Assembly (NCBI RefSeq): GCF_006442545.2
Contig: NZ_CP083952.1
Location: 4,069,501 to 4,133,500, forward strand
DNA length: 64,000 nucleotides
Source of the DNA: Mesorhizobium sp. B2-1-8
Lineage (GTDB): Bacteria; Pseudomonadota; Alphaproteobacteria; Rhizobiales; Rhizobiaceae
Reading direction: 5' to 3'
Shown: piece by piece, positions 47,744 to 56,983 of the stretch
Position numbering within the stretch: position 1 is the stretch's first letter
Layout: each line of letters starts with the position of its first letter
The notes under the pieces: generated by a model
What the model saw: only the letters and a program-made list of their open reading frames with translations
The model's database searches: none
What the model was told of the DNA's origin: nothing
Position numbers and translations under genes: made by a program

Positions 47744-47977
47744 ATGGACGCAAGTGAAATGAGTGCGATCGGCGACACCCTCATGAGGATCGTCACGCCC
47801 GACATGTCTCCCAAGCAGCTTGTCAAAGCCGCCCGGAAAGCGCACCCCAAGGCCTCGAAGAAGGATATTGCCAGAGCAGCCTTCTTCTCGATCATCGCAA
47901 ACGCCGATCAGGACATCGGCAAGGCCAGGAACCTGCAGGCATTTGCCATCGCGGAGCGCACACAGCAGCCGGACTGA
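47744..47977 (+). CDS. Small protein of unknown function
   Basis: The product has 77 residues starting MDASEMSAIGDTLMRIVTPD. It is helical in pattern, with a Lys-rich middle (KQLVKAARKAHPKASKKDIA) and a hydrophobic AAFFSIIANA segment; there is no signal peptide. I do not recognise a family. The start at 47744 is the first ATG after a weak aggg site (47731-47734); an upstream frame to 47684 would add a cysteine-rich stretch that looks random. Confidence 0.6.
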   Translation: MDASEMSAIGDTLMRIVTPDMSPKQLVKAARKAHPKASKKDIARAAFFSIIANADQDIGKARNLQAFAIAERTQQPD

Positions 47978-48030
47978 GCAAGTCAGCGCCTTGGCGTTAT
48001 GTGAGCTCGCGATCGCTGCGCAATCATGCT

Positions 48031-48960
48031 TCATCGCCGCGGATAGGCCGCCCGGCAGACCGACATCACGATATCGCGCAGCCAACGATGGGCCGGGTCG
48101 GCGTCCATGCGAGGATGCCACATCGCCGATATTTTGAACTCCGGAACAGGAAGCGGGAGCTCGAAGCTCTCGAGACCCGTCGCGACGGCGTGGTCGCTCG
48201 CGCCAGCGTTGCCGAAACACGAGCGCGGCACGGTCGCTACCAGATCCGACTGGCGCACGATCCGCATTGCATCGGGGTAGCCGGGCACGACAACCACGAC
48301 GGTGCGTCCAAGGTCAAGCTTCACCAACGCTCCATCGATCGGCTCGACGACATTTCCTTCCCGGGATGCCACCACATGCTTACAGGCGGCATAGCGTTCG
48401 GGGCTGACACCAGCGCCCGTCAGAAGCGGATGTCCGGCCCGGGCCACGCCGACATATTTGTCGTGGAACAGGAACTGGGTGCGTATCTCGGGCGCGGACG
48501 TTCCAAGCAAACCGATCTCCAGATCGATGAGACCTTCCCGAAGCGGACGCGCGTCCTTGTCGGGCTTGGGTGCGAAGCGCAGTCGGACACGGGGCGCCGC
48601 ACGGGTAACCGCAATCACGACCGGGCCGGAAAGGAACTCCAGGAATGCTTCGCTGGCGCGAATGGTGAACGTCAATTCGAGTGTGGCCAGGTCCACACGC
48701 ATGTTTTGCGGCCGCAGAACCGATCGCACATCCCGGGTAAGTTCATGGACGCGGTCGCGCAATTCCGTGGCGTGCGGTGTGGGCACGAGCCCGCGTCCGG
48801 CCCGGACGAGCAGCGGGTCGCCGGTGGCTGCACGAAGTCGTGTGAGCGTTCGGCTCATCGCCGAGGTGCTCAAGCCGAGCCGGCGGGCCGCCCCTGTCAC
48901 GCTGCCTTCGGCAAGCAAGATGTCCAGCGCCACGAGAAGGTTCAGGTCCACATTGTCCAT
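48031..48960 (-). CDS. LysR family transcriptional regulator
   Basis: The product has 309 residues. The N-terminal helix-turn-helix is VDLNLLVALDILLAEGSVTG then AARRLGLSTSAMSRTLTRLR (4-43), and the C-terminal half is a periplasmic-binding-like effector domain. Its start is 117 bases from the divergent SDR gene, a typical LysR arrangement, so that gene is the likely target. The ligand is unknown. Confidence 0.92.
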   Translation of the reverse strand: MDNVDLNLLVALDILLAEGSVTGAARRLGLSTSAMSRTLTRLRAATGDPLLVRAGRGLVPTPHATELRDRVHELTRDVRSVLRPQNMRVDLATLELTFTIRASEAFLEFLSGPVVIAVTRAAPRVRLRFAPKPDKDARPLREGLIDLEIGLLGTSAPEIRTQFLFHDKYVGVARAGHPLLTGAGVSPERYAACKHVVASREGNVVEPIDGALVKLDLGRTVVVVVPGYPDAMRIVRQSDLVATVPRSCFGNAGASDHAVATGLESFELPLPVPEFKISAMWHPRMDADPAHRWLRDIVMSVCRAAYPRR

Positions 48961-49077
48961 GGCACAGCCTTATCCCAGCTGTTTTGGCGGATATAGCGTC
49001 GGATGCAACCATAGTTTGAATTTGGCGCGTCTGGCGCATGGTCTCCGGTTGCCCATATCTGCGGTCATCCCAGCGTC

Positions 49078-49779
49078 TTGAACACCCAGTCGAATACTGT
49101 CCTCATCGTCGGCGCATCGCGCGGCCTCGGCCACGCAATGGCGGCCGAGTTCCTCAGGAAAGGCTGGAACGTCGTCGGCACGATCCGGAAAGGCAGCGGC
49201 CAGACCAAGTTGCACGACCTCACAGACGAGTTCGAAGGCCGGCTCGAAATCGAGACGGTCGACATCTGCGAGCCCGATCAGGTCGCGGCCTTGCGCGACC
49301 GGCTGTCGGGCAGGGTGTTCGACATAGTGTTCGTCAATGCCGGCGTGACAAATAACCCGGCTGAAACGATCGCCGATGTGGCGACCGACGAGTTCGTGCG
49401 GGTAATGGTCACAAATGCACTCGGCCCGATGCGGGTCCTCGAGAGCCTGGAGCCATTTGTCCCGGCGACCGGCCTGATCGGCGTGATGTCATCCGGGCAG
49501 GGTAGCATCTCCAACAATGAGACGGGTCAACGTGAGGTTTACCGCGGCAGCAAGGCAGCGCTGAACATGTTCATGCGAAGCTTCGCGGCCCGCCATGCCG
49601 CAACACCGCGTGCCATGGTGCTGATGGCGCCCGGCTGGGTCCGTACGAAGTTGGGAGGGCCGGATGGGCGGCTGAGCATCGAGGAGAGTGTGCCGAGCCT
49701 CGTGAACGTCTTGCTTGCCAAGCGAGGAACCCCAGGGTTGACCTATGTCGACTATCTCGGCCGCACCGTCCCCTGGTGA
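49078..49779 (+). CDS. SDR family oxidoreductase
   Basis: The product has 233 residues counted from a TTG at 49078. It has GASRGLGHA (12-20, NAD(P) binding), NAG in VFVNAGVTN (about 83-91) and the catalytic YRGSK (about 157-161) within GQREVYRGSKAAL. It is a C-factor-like short-chain dehydrogenase that is full length but compact. No ATG is available at the 5' end, so the TTG is accepted with some doubt. It is divergent to the LysR gene, probably its regulator. Confidence 0.85.
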   Translation: MNTQSNTVLIVGASRGLGHAMAAEFLRKGWNVVGTIRKGSGQTKLHDLTDEFEGRLEIETVDICEPDQVAALRDRLSGRVFDIVFVNAGVTNNPAETIADVATDEFVRVMVTNALGPMRVLESLEPFVPATGLIGVMSSGQGSISNNETGQREVYRGSKAALNMFMRSFAARHAATPRAMVLMAPGWVRTKLGGPDGRLSIEESVPSLVNVLLAKRGTPGLTYVDYLGRTVPW

Positions 49780-49918
49780 TATAGGCCCGCCAGTCCCGGT
49801 ACGTCGCAAATATCCCCGGCACCGCACCAGGGTTCCGGAGAAAGAGGGCGAAAGGATCGAGCGCCGGCGCTCAATCCTCAAGCTCGGTCCTGTGTGGAAA
49901 GTGCAGGCGTCTGAAAGC

Positions 49919-50095
49919 CTACATGTTGCTGGCGGCGTGATGCTGCGGCGGAGCCGGTCTGTTCTTGGCGGGCCGGGGTTTGATGTGAACCGGCCGATCG
50001 GCGAGTGTTTTCACCATCGGCAGCGTCACGCGCTGCTTGGCAGCCATGCGCTCACGTTTCACCATCTTGGCGACAAAGCTCCGCACCTCAAACAT
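49919..50095 (-). CDS. Small basic protein of unknown function
   Basis: The product has 58 residues, MFEVRSFVAKMVKRERMAAK at the start and a Pro/Arg/Lys-rich end. The case for a real gene is its near-perfect ribosome site gggaggagc, five bases before the ATG at 50095. The frame is open further upstream, but nothing supports a longer start. Net charge is strongly positive, so nucleic-acid binding is possible, which is only inference. It lies alone between the SDR gene and tRNA-Ser. Confidence 0.5.
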   Translation of the reverse strand: MFEVRSFVAKMVKRERMAAKQRVTLPMVKTLADRPVHIKPRPAKNRPAPPQHHAASNM

Positions 50096-50646
50096 AAAGG
50101 GCTCCTCCCAGATGCCCTCCCGCGAGTTCATCGTACGCCTGCCGGAGGCCGAGCGCATCTAGATTCGACAAGGTCAACCCGGCTCCCTGCCTTTCGCTGC
50201 TGCATGGAGCCGGGCTGGAAGGCGATCCGCCGTCACTGCTGTTGTCATCCTGCTGGATGACAATGGTTGCGGTATAGAAGGTACGGCTCTCTTACAGCGA
50301 GAAGCTTGCCATTTTTGAACCGGGGCGCCGGCGGTGGATGGCGGCAAGACGGCGGATATTCGTTCTAATTTCAACAACTGCAGTAACGGTTGATTCAACC
50401 ATTGCTGGTATTTATTCCAGAGTGTAGCGGCGGCTCCGACAATGCGGGCGGGTGCTGGTTGCCGAAGCCGCCTGCGCAGTCCGGTTGGGATCTGACCGCG
50501 CTGTCTCAGAATAGGACAGCGCGGTCAACGATCCGTTAATCGTGACGATTTCGCCGGTTGGGCGGATGCCGTATCTGTCACTTTCCACAATTTTTGCGTT
50601 TCGTCGGCAGGCAAAGTTTGCCTAAATACCTGATTCATTGACTTTG
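50096..50646. other. Gene-free stretch with four perfect palindromes
   Basis: No convincing reading frame is present. Perfect inverted repeats lie at 50242-50263 (nine-base arms, loop TGCT), 50388-50400 (GGTTGA-T-TCAACC), 50493-50527 (13-base arms) and 50609-50623 (AGGCAAA-G-TTTGCCT). The density is unusual for this window. Confidence 0.6.
50488..50534. repeat. Long inverted repeat (18-base arms with small bulge)
   Basis: Inner arms TGACCGCGCTGTC (50493-50505) and GACAGCGCGGTCA (50515-50527) are perfect with a nine-base loop. Outer arms GGATC (50488-50492) and GATCC (50530-50534) extend it across a two-base bulge. No T-run follows on either strand, so it is not a standard terminator. Confidence 0.85.
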
Positions 50647-50736
50647 TGGCGGAGGGAGTGGGATTCGAACCCACGGTGAACTTGCGCCCACGCCGGTTTT
50701 CAAGACCGGTGCCTTAAACCGCTCGGCCATCCCTCC
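50647..50736 (-). tRNA. tRNA-Ser (TGA)
   Basis: On the minus strand a class II tRNA folds. The acceptor arms are GGAGGGA and TCCCTCC, the D stem is GCCGAGCGG type and the anticodon stem CCGGT/ACCGG carries the loop CTTGAAA, giving anticodon TGA. A long variable arm (CGTGGGCGCAAGTTCACCG) is present. The T arm is GTGGG/CCCAC. CCA is encoded (50647-50649). Confidence 0.96.
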
Positions 50737-51003
50737 AGTGACTGCCGGCCACTGCTCTAGTGTGCCCGGCGAAGGCCTGTCAACCGGCTTGGCTGAAACG
50801 GGCCTTTGCCGGAGCCCTGGGATCCGGCAAGCGGCGTCACAATCTTGCCCGGTTCCGGCCACAATCGGTTAATACCGTGATAAACAATTCCTGCGCACAA
50901 AGGATCGGGGTCCGGGACGTCGTTGGCATTGTCGAGTGAGTGCTTGGCTCTTCTGATGGTCGGATACGACGTCTTTGGTTGAGACTTTAGGGGACAATCA
51001 AGA

Positions 51004-52224
51004 ATGCAGGCTGTGACGCACCCGCGTCTTCGTCGCGTTGCCACGGTTGCGTTGCTTGCAGCGTCCGCTGCATTGCTTGCCGCTTGCGCGTCGCAGCCCG
51101 AGCCGAAGGGGATGGTCTACAAGAAGACCCGCTCCAAGGAATATTTCGCCGAGACCGAATATGGCGTGAAGGCGAGTCCGCGCGCTGCCTTCATGCGGCG
51201 CGGCGGCGGCCGCGACCAGCTTGGCAAGCCCTATCAGGTGCGCGGCAAGTGGTATTATCCCAAGGAAGACAAGAGGTACGCCAAGGTGGGTCTGGCCTCG
51301 TGGTATGGTGACGCCTTCCATGGCCGGCTGACCGCCAACGGCGAAGTCTACGACATGGCGCATCTGACGGCGGCGCATCCGACCATGCCGCTGCCCAGCT
51401 ATGCCCGCGTCACCAACCTCGAAACCGGCAGTTCGGTGATCGTGCGCGTCAATGACCGCGGCCCATACCATGAGGGCCGCATCATCGACGTCTCGGAGCG
51501 AGCCGCGCAGATGCTGGACTACGACAAGGTCGGCACCGCAAAGGTGAAGGTCGAATATGTCGGCCGCGCCCCGCTCGACGGCAATGACGACCAGTATCTG
51601 ATGGCCTCTTATCATCCAGGCAACCGCATACCGGATCCCTCGGATGGCTTGCCGACCGGCGTCATGGTGGCCATGAACGGGCCTTCGCCCAGCCTTCCGG
51701 TCGGCGCGGCCGCCGTGCCGTTTCCGGGTCAGCTGACCGATGCCGCGACCCCGGTCGAGGGGCAGATGTCCGCGCAGCCGGTCTTCGGCGATCTGGCGCT
51801 GCCCGATTTCGGACCGATCGTGCCGGAACGGCCGGAGATCGGCTTGCCGCCGCAATCGCCGTTCGCCATGGCCTCGCTGTCCTATGCCGATGAACGCGTC
51901 CATCGCGCGGATGTCTTTGCCGCTCTGGACGAAAGCGGCATGGCGCCCGCCGACATCCTGCGGTCGTGGAAGAAGACCGGCAACCAAGCGGCGCCGTCCA
52001 GCTCCGACTATGTCGCCGCGGGCACGTTCGACGATGCCACCGAAGCCAAACGTGTGGCCTCGGCGCTGAAGCCCTTCGGCAGAATAGAAATCCAGCGCTC
52101 CGATCTCGACGGCAATGACTGGTATGCGGTCAACCTCTATCCGGACGGCCATGGCGGCCTGGACGAGTTGTTGAAGGCGGCATGGTCGCACGGCGCGCCG
52201 GATGCGCTGGTCGTGCGCGACTGA
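51004..52224 (+). CDS. rlpA: RlpA family septal ring lytic transglycosylase with SPOR domain
   Basis: The product has 406 residues. A lipoprotein signal ends in LLAAC, with the lipidated Cys28. A double-psi beta-barrel follows (about 95-190), with GLASWYGDAFHGRLTANGE, MPLPSYARVTNLE and VNDRGPYHEGRIIDVSERAA holding the catalytic Glu/Asp region. The C-terminal SPOR domain (about 335-406) binds denuded peptidoglycan at the septum. The Pro-rich middle is a linker. It is an outer-membrane lipoprotein cleaving glycan strands during division. The start has aggggac upstream. Confidence 0.93.
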   Translation: MQAVTHPRLRRVATVALLAASAALLAACASQPEPKGMVYKKTRSKEYFAETEYGVKASPRAAFMRRGGGRDQLGKPYQVRGKWYYPKEDKRYAKVGLASWYGDAFHGRLTANGEVYDMAHLTAAHPTMPLPSYARVTNLETGSSVIVRVNDRGPYHEGRIIDVSERAAQMLDYDKVGTAKVKVEYVGRAPLDGNDDQYLMASYHPGNRIPDPSDGLPTGVMVAMNGPSPSLPVGAAAVPFPGQLTDAATPVEGQMSAQPVFGDLALPDFGPIVPERPEIGLPPQSPFAMASLSYADERVHRADVFAALDESGMAPADILRSWKKTGNQAAPSSSDYVAAGTFDDATEAKRVASALKPFGRIEIQRSDLDGNDWYAVNLYPDGHGGLDELLKAAWSHGAPDALVVRD

Positions 52225-52318
52225 TCCAGGAGCCGGCTTTCCGCCGGCAGTTGATCCCTCGCCGAAAAAGCTCGATAGTTTCGGCACGCCGGAGGGGCCG
52301 GCCAATGGGTCGCGTTTC

Positions 52319-53482
52319 ATGCAGTTTCGCTTGCTACAGCCTTTCGCCGGGTTTTTTCTCCTCGGCCTCCTGCTTACGCTTTCGCCGGCCCAAGCGCAGC
52401 TATTCGAAACCAAGGCCGCACAGGCCTTCATGATCGATGCCGACACCGGCACGGTGCTGTTTTCGAAGGATGCCGACAAACCCATTCCACCGGCCTCACT
52501 GGCCAAGCTGATGACGATGGAAGTGGTTTTCAACGCCCTCAAGTCCGGCCGCCTCAAACTCGACGATACGTTCGTGGTCAGCGAAAACGCCTGGCGCACA
52601 GGCGGCGCGCCGTCGGGGACCTCGACGATGTTCGCCAAGCTCAAATCGGCGATCCGGATCGAGGACCTGATCCAGGGGGTGACCGTACAGGCCGCGAATG
52701 ACGGCTGCATTGTCATAGCCGAAGGCATGGCCGGATCCGAGGACAATTTTGCCAGGGAGATGACCGAACGCGCGCGCCAGATCGGCCTCAAGACATCGAC
52801 TTTCGTCAATTCGACCGGCCTGCCGGCCGATGGCCAGCAGACAAATGTGCGCGAGTTGGCGCAGCTCGCCCTGCATCTGTGGCGCGAATACCCGGATTAC
52901 TATCGCTACTATAGCCTGAAGGATTTCACCTGGAACAAGATCTCGCAGAGGAACCGCAACCCGTTGCTGGCGATGGACATCGGCGCCGACGGCCTGGCTG
53001 TCGGCGCAAGCGAGACATCTGGCTTCGGCATCGTCGCTTCGGTCAGCCACGACGGCACGCGGGTGATCGCGGCGATGAGTGGGCTGGCCAATGACAAGGA
53101 GCGCGCAGAAGAGGCGCGCAAACTGCTCGACTGGGGCGTTCGTTCGTTCGAGAAGACCGAGATTTTCGCCAAGGACGAGGTGGTCGGCGAGGCCCAGGTC
53201 TTTGGCGGTGCGAAATCCGGCGTGACGCTGAAGGCAAAAGGTCCGATCGACATCTTCCTGCCGATCACCAACCGCGACAAGCTGACGGCCAGGATCGTCT
53301 ATACCGGCCCGGTCGCCGCACCGGTGGAGGAGGGGCAGCCGGTGGGCGCACTGCGCGTCTGGATCGGCGACACGCTGAGCCAGGAGACACCCTTGTTCGC
53401 AGCCGAGTCGATCGGCGTCGGCACGCTGCCGCAACGCGCGCTCGATGCCGTCAAGGAATTGGCGATCGGCTGGCTGCGATAG
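52319..53482 (+). CDS. D-alanyl-D-alanine carboxypeptidase family protein with altered motifs
   Basis: The product has 387 residues: a signal peptide (1-27), peptidase S11 domain and PBP5-like C-terminal domain ending in an amphipathic tail. The nucleophile motif SLAK is intact (S60, K63). The usual SGN reads AAN (125-127), and the usual KTG reads AVG (227-229, in GADGLAVGASETSG). Family members trim the D-Ala from peptidoglycan stem peptides in the periplasm; the changed motifs leave activity in doubt. It follows rlpA and precedes tmk. Confidence 0.88.
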   Translation: MQFRLLQPFAGFFLLGLLLTLSPAQAQLFETKAAQAFMIDADTGTVLFSKDADKPIPPASLAKLMTMEVVFNALKSGRLKLDDTFVVSENAWRTGGAPSGTSTMFAKLKSAIRIEDLIQGVTVQAANDGCIVIAEGMAGSEDNFAREMTERARQIGLKTSTFVNSTGLPADGQQTNVRELAQLALHLWREYPDYYRYYSLKDFTWNKISQRNRNPLLAMDIGADGLAVGASETSGFGIVASVSHDGTRVIAAMSGLANDKERAEEARKLLDWGVRSFEKTEIFAKDEVVGEAQVFGGAKSGVTLKAKGPIDIFLPITNRDKLTARIVYTGPVAAPVEEGQPVGALRVWIGDTLSQETPLFAAESIGVGTLPQRALDAVKELAIGWLR

Positions 53483-53563
53483 CACCGACGGCATGGACGT
53501 TTCCCCGAACGCGGACTATCTAGAGCGCAACAATCCACTCAAACAGGAATAAAGGCCTCTCGG

Positions 53564-54238
53564 TTGGCGCGCGGATTTTTCATCACCTTCGAAGGCGGCG
53601 AAGGCGCAGGCAAGTCGACACAGATCGAGCGGCTGGCCACAAAGATGCGCGCCAAGAAGTATGATGTCCTGCGCACGCGTGAACCGGGCGGCTCGCCGGG
53701 CGCCGAAGCGGTCCGGCATGTGCTGCTTTCGGGCGCCGCCGAACCGTTCGGGCCGAAGATGGAGGCGCTGCTCTTCGCCGCCGCGCGTTCCGACCATGTC
53801 GAGCAGGTCATCCGTCCGGCGGTCGAGCGCGGCTCCATCGTGCTTTGTGACCGCTTCCTGGATTCCTCGCGTGTCTATCAGGGCGTTACGGGCGGGATCG
53901 ATCCGGCATTCATGGCCATGCTGGAACAGGTCGCCATCAACGGCATGATGCCCGACATGACACTGATCTTCGATATCGACCCGGCCGAGGGTTTGAAGCG
54001 CGCGACATGGCGGCGCGGCAGTGACGCCGCCGCCGACCGCTTCGAAAAGGAGACGCTGACCATCCACCAGGCCCGCCGCGAAGCGTTCCTGGCGATCGCG
54101 GCGGCAGAGCCGGAACGCTGCATCGTCGTCGACGCGTCAGCCGATCCGGACACGGTGGAGGATGTCGTCACCGCGACCGTGTTCGCGGCATTGGAGGCAA
54201 GGGCGCCCGAGCGCAACAGGCAGGTCGCACCGGTATGA
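53564..54238 (+). CDS. tmk: Thymidylate kinase
   Basis: The product has 224 residues with P-loop GGEGAGKST (11-19), the [13 protein letters not shown](Y/E)X-type motif (about 43-53) and [15 protein letters not shown] (about 92-106). The enzyme phosphorylates dTMP to dTDP. It begins with TTG at 53564; no ATG is available and aaagg lies eight bases upstream. The stop overlaps holB by four bases (ATGA), so they are coupled. Confidence 0.94.
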   Translation: MARGFFITFEGGEGAGKSTQIERLATKMRAKKYDVLRTREPGGSPGAEAVRHVLLSGAAEPFGPKMEALLFAAARSDHVEQVIRPAVERGSIVLCDRFLDSSRVYQGVTGGIDPAFMAMLEQVAINGMMPDMTLIFDIDPAEGLKRATWRRGSDAAADRFEKETLTIHQARREAFLAIAAAEPERCIVVDASADPDTVEDVVTATVFAALEARAPERNRQVAPV

Positions 54239-55290
54239 TCTTCGAACGCATTGCGCCGGAACAGCATGATACGCTGGACGGTGTGCCGGAGCCCTCCGAA
54301 ACGCCGCGTCTGGTCGGGCACGGGCAGGCCGCCACCATGCTCGCCGCCGCCTATCGCGCGGGAAAGCTGCCGCATGCGCTGATCTTCGCCGGGCCGGTCG
54401 GCATCGGCAAGGCGACGCTCGCCTTCCATCTTGCCCACCACCTTTTAAAGCATCCGGCTTTCGACCAGGCGCCCGGTAACCTTGCGGTTCCCGATCCGGC
54501 CTCGCCGCTGTTTCGCCAGATCGCCACCGGTGCGCATCCGGGGGTGCTGCATCTGACCCGCCCCCTGAACGACAAGACCAAGAGCTTCAAGACCGTCGTC
54601 ACCGTCGACGAAATCCGCAAGGTCAGCCGCTTCCTGTCGCTGACTTCGCACGACGGCAGCTACCGGGTGGTGATCGTCGATCCGGCCGACGACATGAATG
54701 CCAATGCGGCCAATGCCTTGCTGAAGAATCTCGAAGAACCACCGGCACGGACCCTGTTCATTCTCATCGTCCATGCGCCGGGCAGTCTGCTGCCGACGAT
54801 CCGCTCGCGCTGCCAGGTGGTTCGATTCACGCCGCTCGACGCCAACGAACTGATGGCAGTGCTGGAGACAGCGGACCCGCCACCACCCGACGATCCGGCC
54901 GCGCGAGCCGCGCTGGTCGAGCGGGCAGGGGGAAGCGCGCGCAGCGCGATCCTGCTGACGCAGTATGGCGGGCTGGAAATCGCGCAGACGCTCGATGGCC
55001 TGGTGGCGACGGGAAAGAGCGATATTGCCGGTGCCTACCGCCTGGCCGAGGCCGTCGCGGGCAGGGACCAGGCGATCCAGTTCGACATCTTCAACCGCCG
55101 GGCGCTGGACCTTCTGTCGGACGCGGCAAGCCAGGCAGCGCAGGCTGGCGATCTCAAGCGGGCCAAAACGCTCTCCGATACTTGGCATGAGGCCTTGGAC
55201 GCTATATCTGAGACGGACACCTACAATCTCGACAAGAAGCAGCACGCCCTGACCATGATCGACCGCCTGAATTCTGCAATGCGAATGTGA
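54235..55290 (+). CDS. holB: DNA polymerase III subunit delta'
   Basis: The product has 351 residues of AAA+ type. The modified P-loop is GPVGIGKAT (about 48-56), and [20 protein letters not shown] then [20 protein letters not shown] (about 137-185) are the sensor and Walker-B-like regions of delta'. It is part of the clamp loader. The tmk-holB-metG-tatD order is a classic conserved gene string in alphaproteobacteria. Confidence 0.94.
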   Translation: MIFERIAPEQHDTLDGVPEPSETPRLVGHGQAATMLAAAYRAGKLPHALIFAGPVGIGKATLAFHLAHHLLKHPAFDQAPGNLAVPDPASPLFRQIATGAHPGVLHLTRPLNDKTKSFKTVVTVDEIRKVSRFLSLTSHDGSYRVVIVDPADDMNANAANALLKNLEEPPARTLFILIVHAPGSLLPTIRSRCQVVRFTPLDANELMAVLETADPPPPDDPAARAALVERAGGSARSAILLTQYGGLEIAQTLDGLVATGKSDIAGAYRLAEAVAGRDQAIQFDIFNRRALDLLSDAASQAAQAGDLKRAKTLSDTWHEALDAISETDTYNLDKKQHALTMIDRLNSAMRM

Positions 55291-55302
55291 CGGCCTTTTT
55301 GG

Positions 55303-55348
55303 TGCATGCCGTTGCCCCAATGCCGGGGCCACTTTTGGGCGGCATGCA
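55303..55348. repeat. Single palindromic module (RIME-like module B)
   Basis: Nine-base arms TGCATGCCG (55303-55311) and CGGCATGCA (55340-55348) enclose a spacer ending CACTTTTGGG, which matches the spacer of the module at 20885-20932. It lies between holB and metG, 80 bases before the metG start. Confidence 0.8.
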
Positions 55349-55429
55349 TTGGTCTCGGGATGGCAATCGCCATTCCGATGCGATATCCACCGCCACGGCT
55401 TCCATTCAGACATTCATGACGGTTCATTC

Positions 55430-56983
55430 ATGTCACGCGACACATTCTACATCACGACCGCGATTTCCTATCCGAACGGCAAGCCGCATATCGGCCATGC
55501 GTACGAGCTGATCGCCACCGACGCGCTTGCCCGTTTCCAGCGGCTCGACGGCAAGCAGGTCTTCTTCCTCACCGGCACCGACGAGCACGGCATCAAGATG
55601 CTGCAGACGGCGAAGAAGGAAGGCATTTCGGCGCGCGACCTGGCCGACCGCAACTCGGCCGAGTTCAAGCGCATGGCGACCGCGCTCAACGCCTCCAACG
55701 ACGATTTCATCCGCACCACCGAGGAGCGGCATTACGCGGCTTCGCAGGCGATTTGGAAGGCGATGGCCGCCAATGGCGACGTCTACAAGGGCGGCTATGC
55801 CGGCTGGTACTCCGTGCGTGACGAAGCCTACTACGGCGAGGAAGAGACCGAGGTCCGCCCCGACAATGTCCGCTACGGGCCGCAGGGAACCCCGGTCGAA
55901 TGGGTCGAGGAAGAGAGCTATTTCTTCCGCCTGTCGGCCTACCAGGACAAGCTCATCGCGCTTTATGAAAACCAGCCCGACTTCATCGGTCCGGCCGAGC
56001 GACGCAACGAGGTGATGAGCTTCGTCAAGTCGGGACTGAAGGACCTGTCGATCTCGCGCACCACGTTCGACTGGGGCGTGCCGGTACCTGGCGACGAAAA
56101 GCATGTCATGTATGTGTGGGTAGACGCGCTGACCAACTACATTACCGGTATCGGCTATCCCGATGAAAAAGCTGACAATTGGCGGTTTTGGCCGGCCGAT
56201 GCGCACATCATCGGCAAGGACATTGTGCGCTTCCACGCGGTTTATTGGCCCGCCTTCCTGATATCGGCCGGCATCCCGCTGCCGAAGCGCGTCTTCGGCC
56301 ACGGCTTCCTGTTCAACCGCGGCGAGAAGATGTCGAAATCGGTCGGCAACGTCATCGACCCCTTCACCATGGTCGAGCATTACGGCCTCGACCAGGTGCG
56401 GTACTTCTTCCTGCGCGAAGTGCCGTTCGGCCAGGACGGCAGCTACAGCCATGAAGCGATCGTCAACCGCACCAATGCGGATCTGGCCAATGGTCTCGGC
56501 AATCTGGCGCAGCGCTCGCTGTCGATGATCGCCAAGAACTGCGGCGGCGTGGTGCCGAAGCGCGGCGATCTGGCGGAGGCCGACAAGGTGATCCTGGATC
56601 AAGCGGTCGACGCCCTCGCCACAGCGCGCAAGGCAATGGCCGAACAGGGCATCCATCTGGCACTGGCGGCGATCTTCGGCGTGGTTGCGGAAGCCGACCG
56701 GTATTTCGCCGGACAGGAACCCTGGGCGCTCAAAAAGACCAATCCGGAGCGCATGGAAACGGTGCTGTGGACGACAGCCGAAGTGGTGCGACGCGTGGCG
56801 GTTCTATGCCAGCCCTTCATTCCGGGCTCGGCCGGCAAGCTGCTCGACCTGCTGGCAGTGCCGGCGGACGATCGCGATTTCGTGCATGTCCACGCCGACC
56901 ATGCGCTTGTGTCCGGCACGGCGCTGCCTGCGCCAGAGGGCGTGTTTCCGCGCTATGTCGAACAGACGGACGCGAACGCCTGA
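55430..56983 (+). CDS. metG: Methionine-tRNA ligase
   Basis: The product has 517 residues. The class I signatures are [11 protein letters not shown] (HIGH at about 20-23) and the KMSKS loop in [11 protein letters not shown] (about 301). There is no C-terminal tRNA-binding extension, as in the shorter MetG type of alphaproteobacteria. It charges tRNA-Met. The start 55430 begins the conserved [16 protein letters not shown]. The stop shares its A with the ATG of tatD. Confidence 0.96.
   Translation: MSRDTFYITTAISYPNGKPHIGHAYELIATDALARFQRLDGKQVFFLTGTDEHGIKMLQTAKKEGISARDLADRNSAEFKRMATALNASNDDFIRTTEERHYAASQAIWKAMAANGDVYKGGYAGWYSVRDEAYYGEEETEVRPDNVRYGPQGTPVEWVEEESYFFRLSAYQDKLIALYENQPDFIGPAERRNEVMSFVKSGLKDLSISRTTFDWGVPVPGDEKHVMYVWVDALTNYITGIGYPDEKADNWRFWPADAHIIGKDIVRFHAVYWPAFLISAGIPLPKRVFGHGFLFNRGEKMSKSVGNVIDPFTMVEHYGLDQVRYFFLREVPFGQDGSYSHEAIVNRTNADLANGLGNLAQRSLSMIAKNCGGVVPKRGDLAEADKVILDQAVDALATARKAMAEQGIHLALAAIFGVVAEADRYFAGQEPWALKKTNPERMETVLWTTAEVVRRVAVLCQPFIPGSAGKLLDLLAVPADDRDFVHVHADHALVSGTALPAPEGVFPRYVEQTDANA

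Noticed and set aside
50998..52809. 603-codon minus-strand frame over rlpA and the carboxypeptidase gene
   Set aside because: Antisense shadow of two well-supported genes; no ribosome site or motif.
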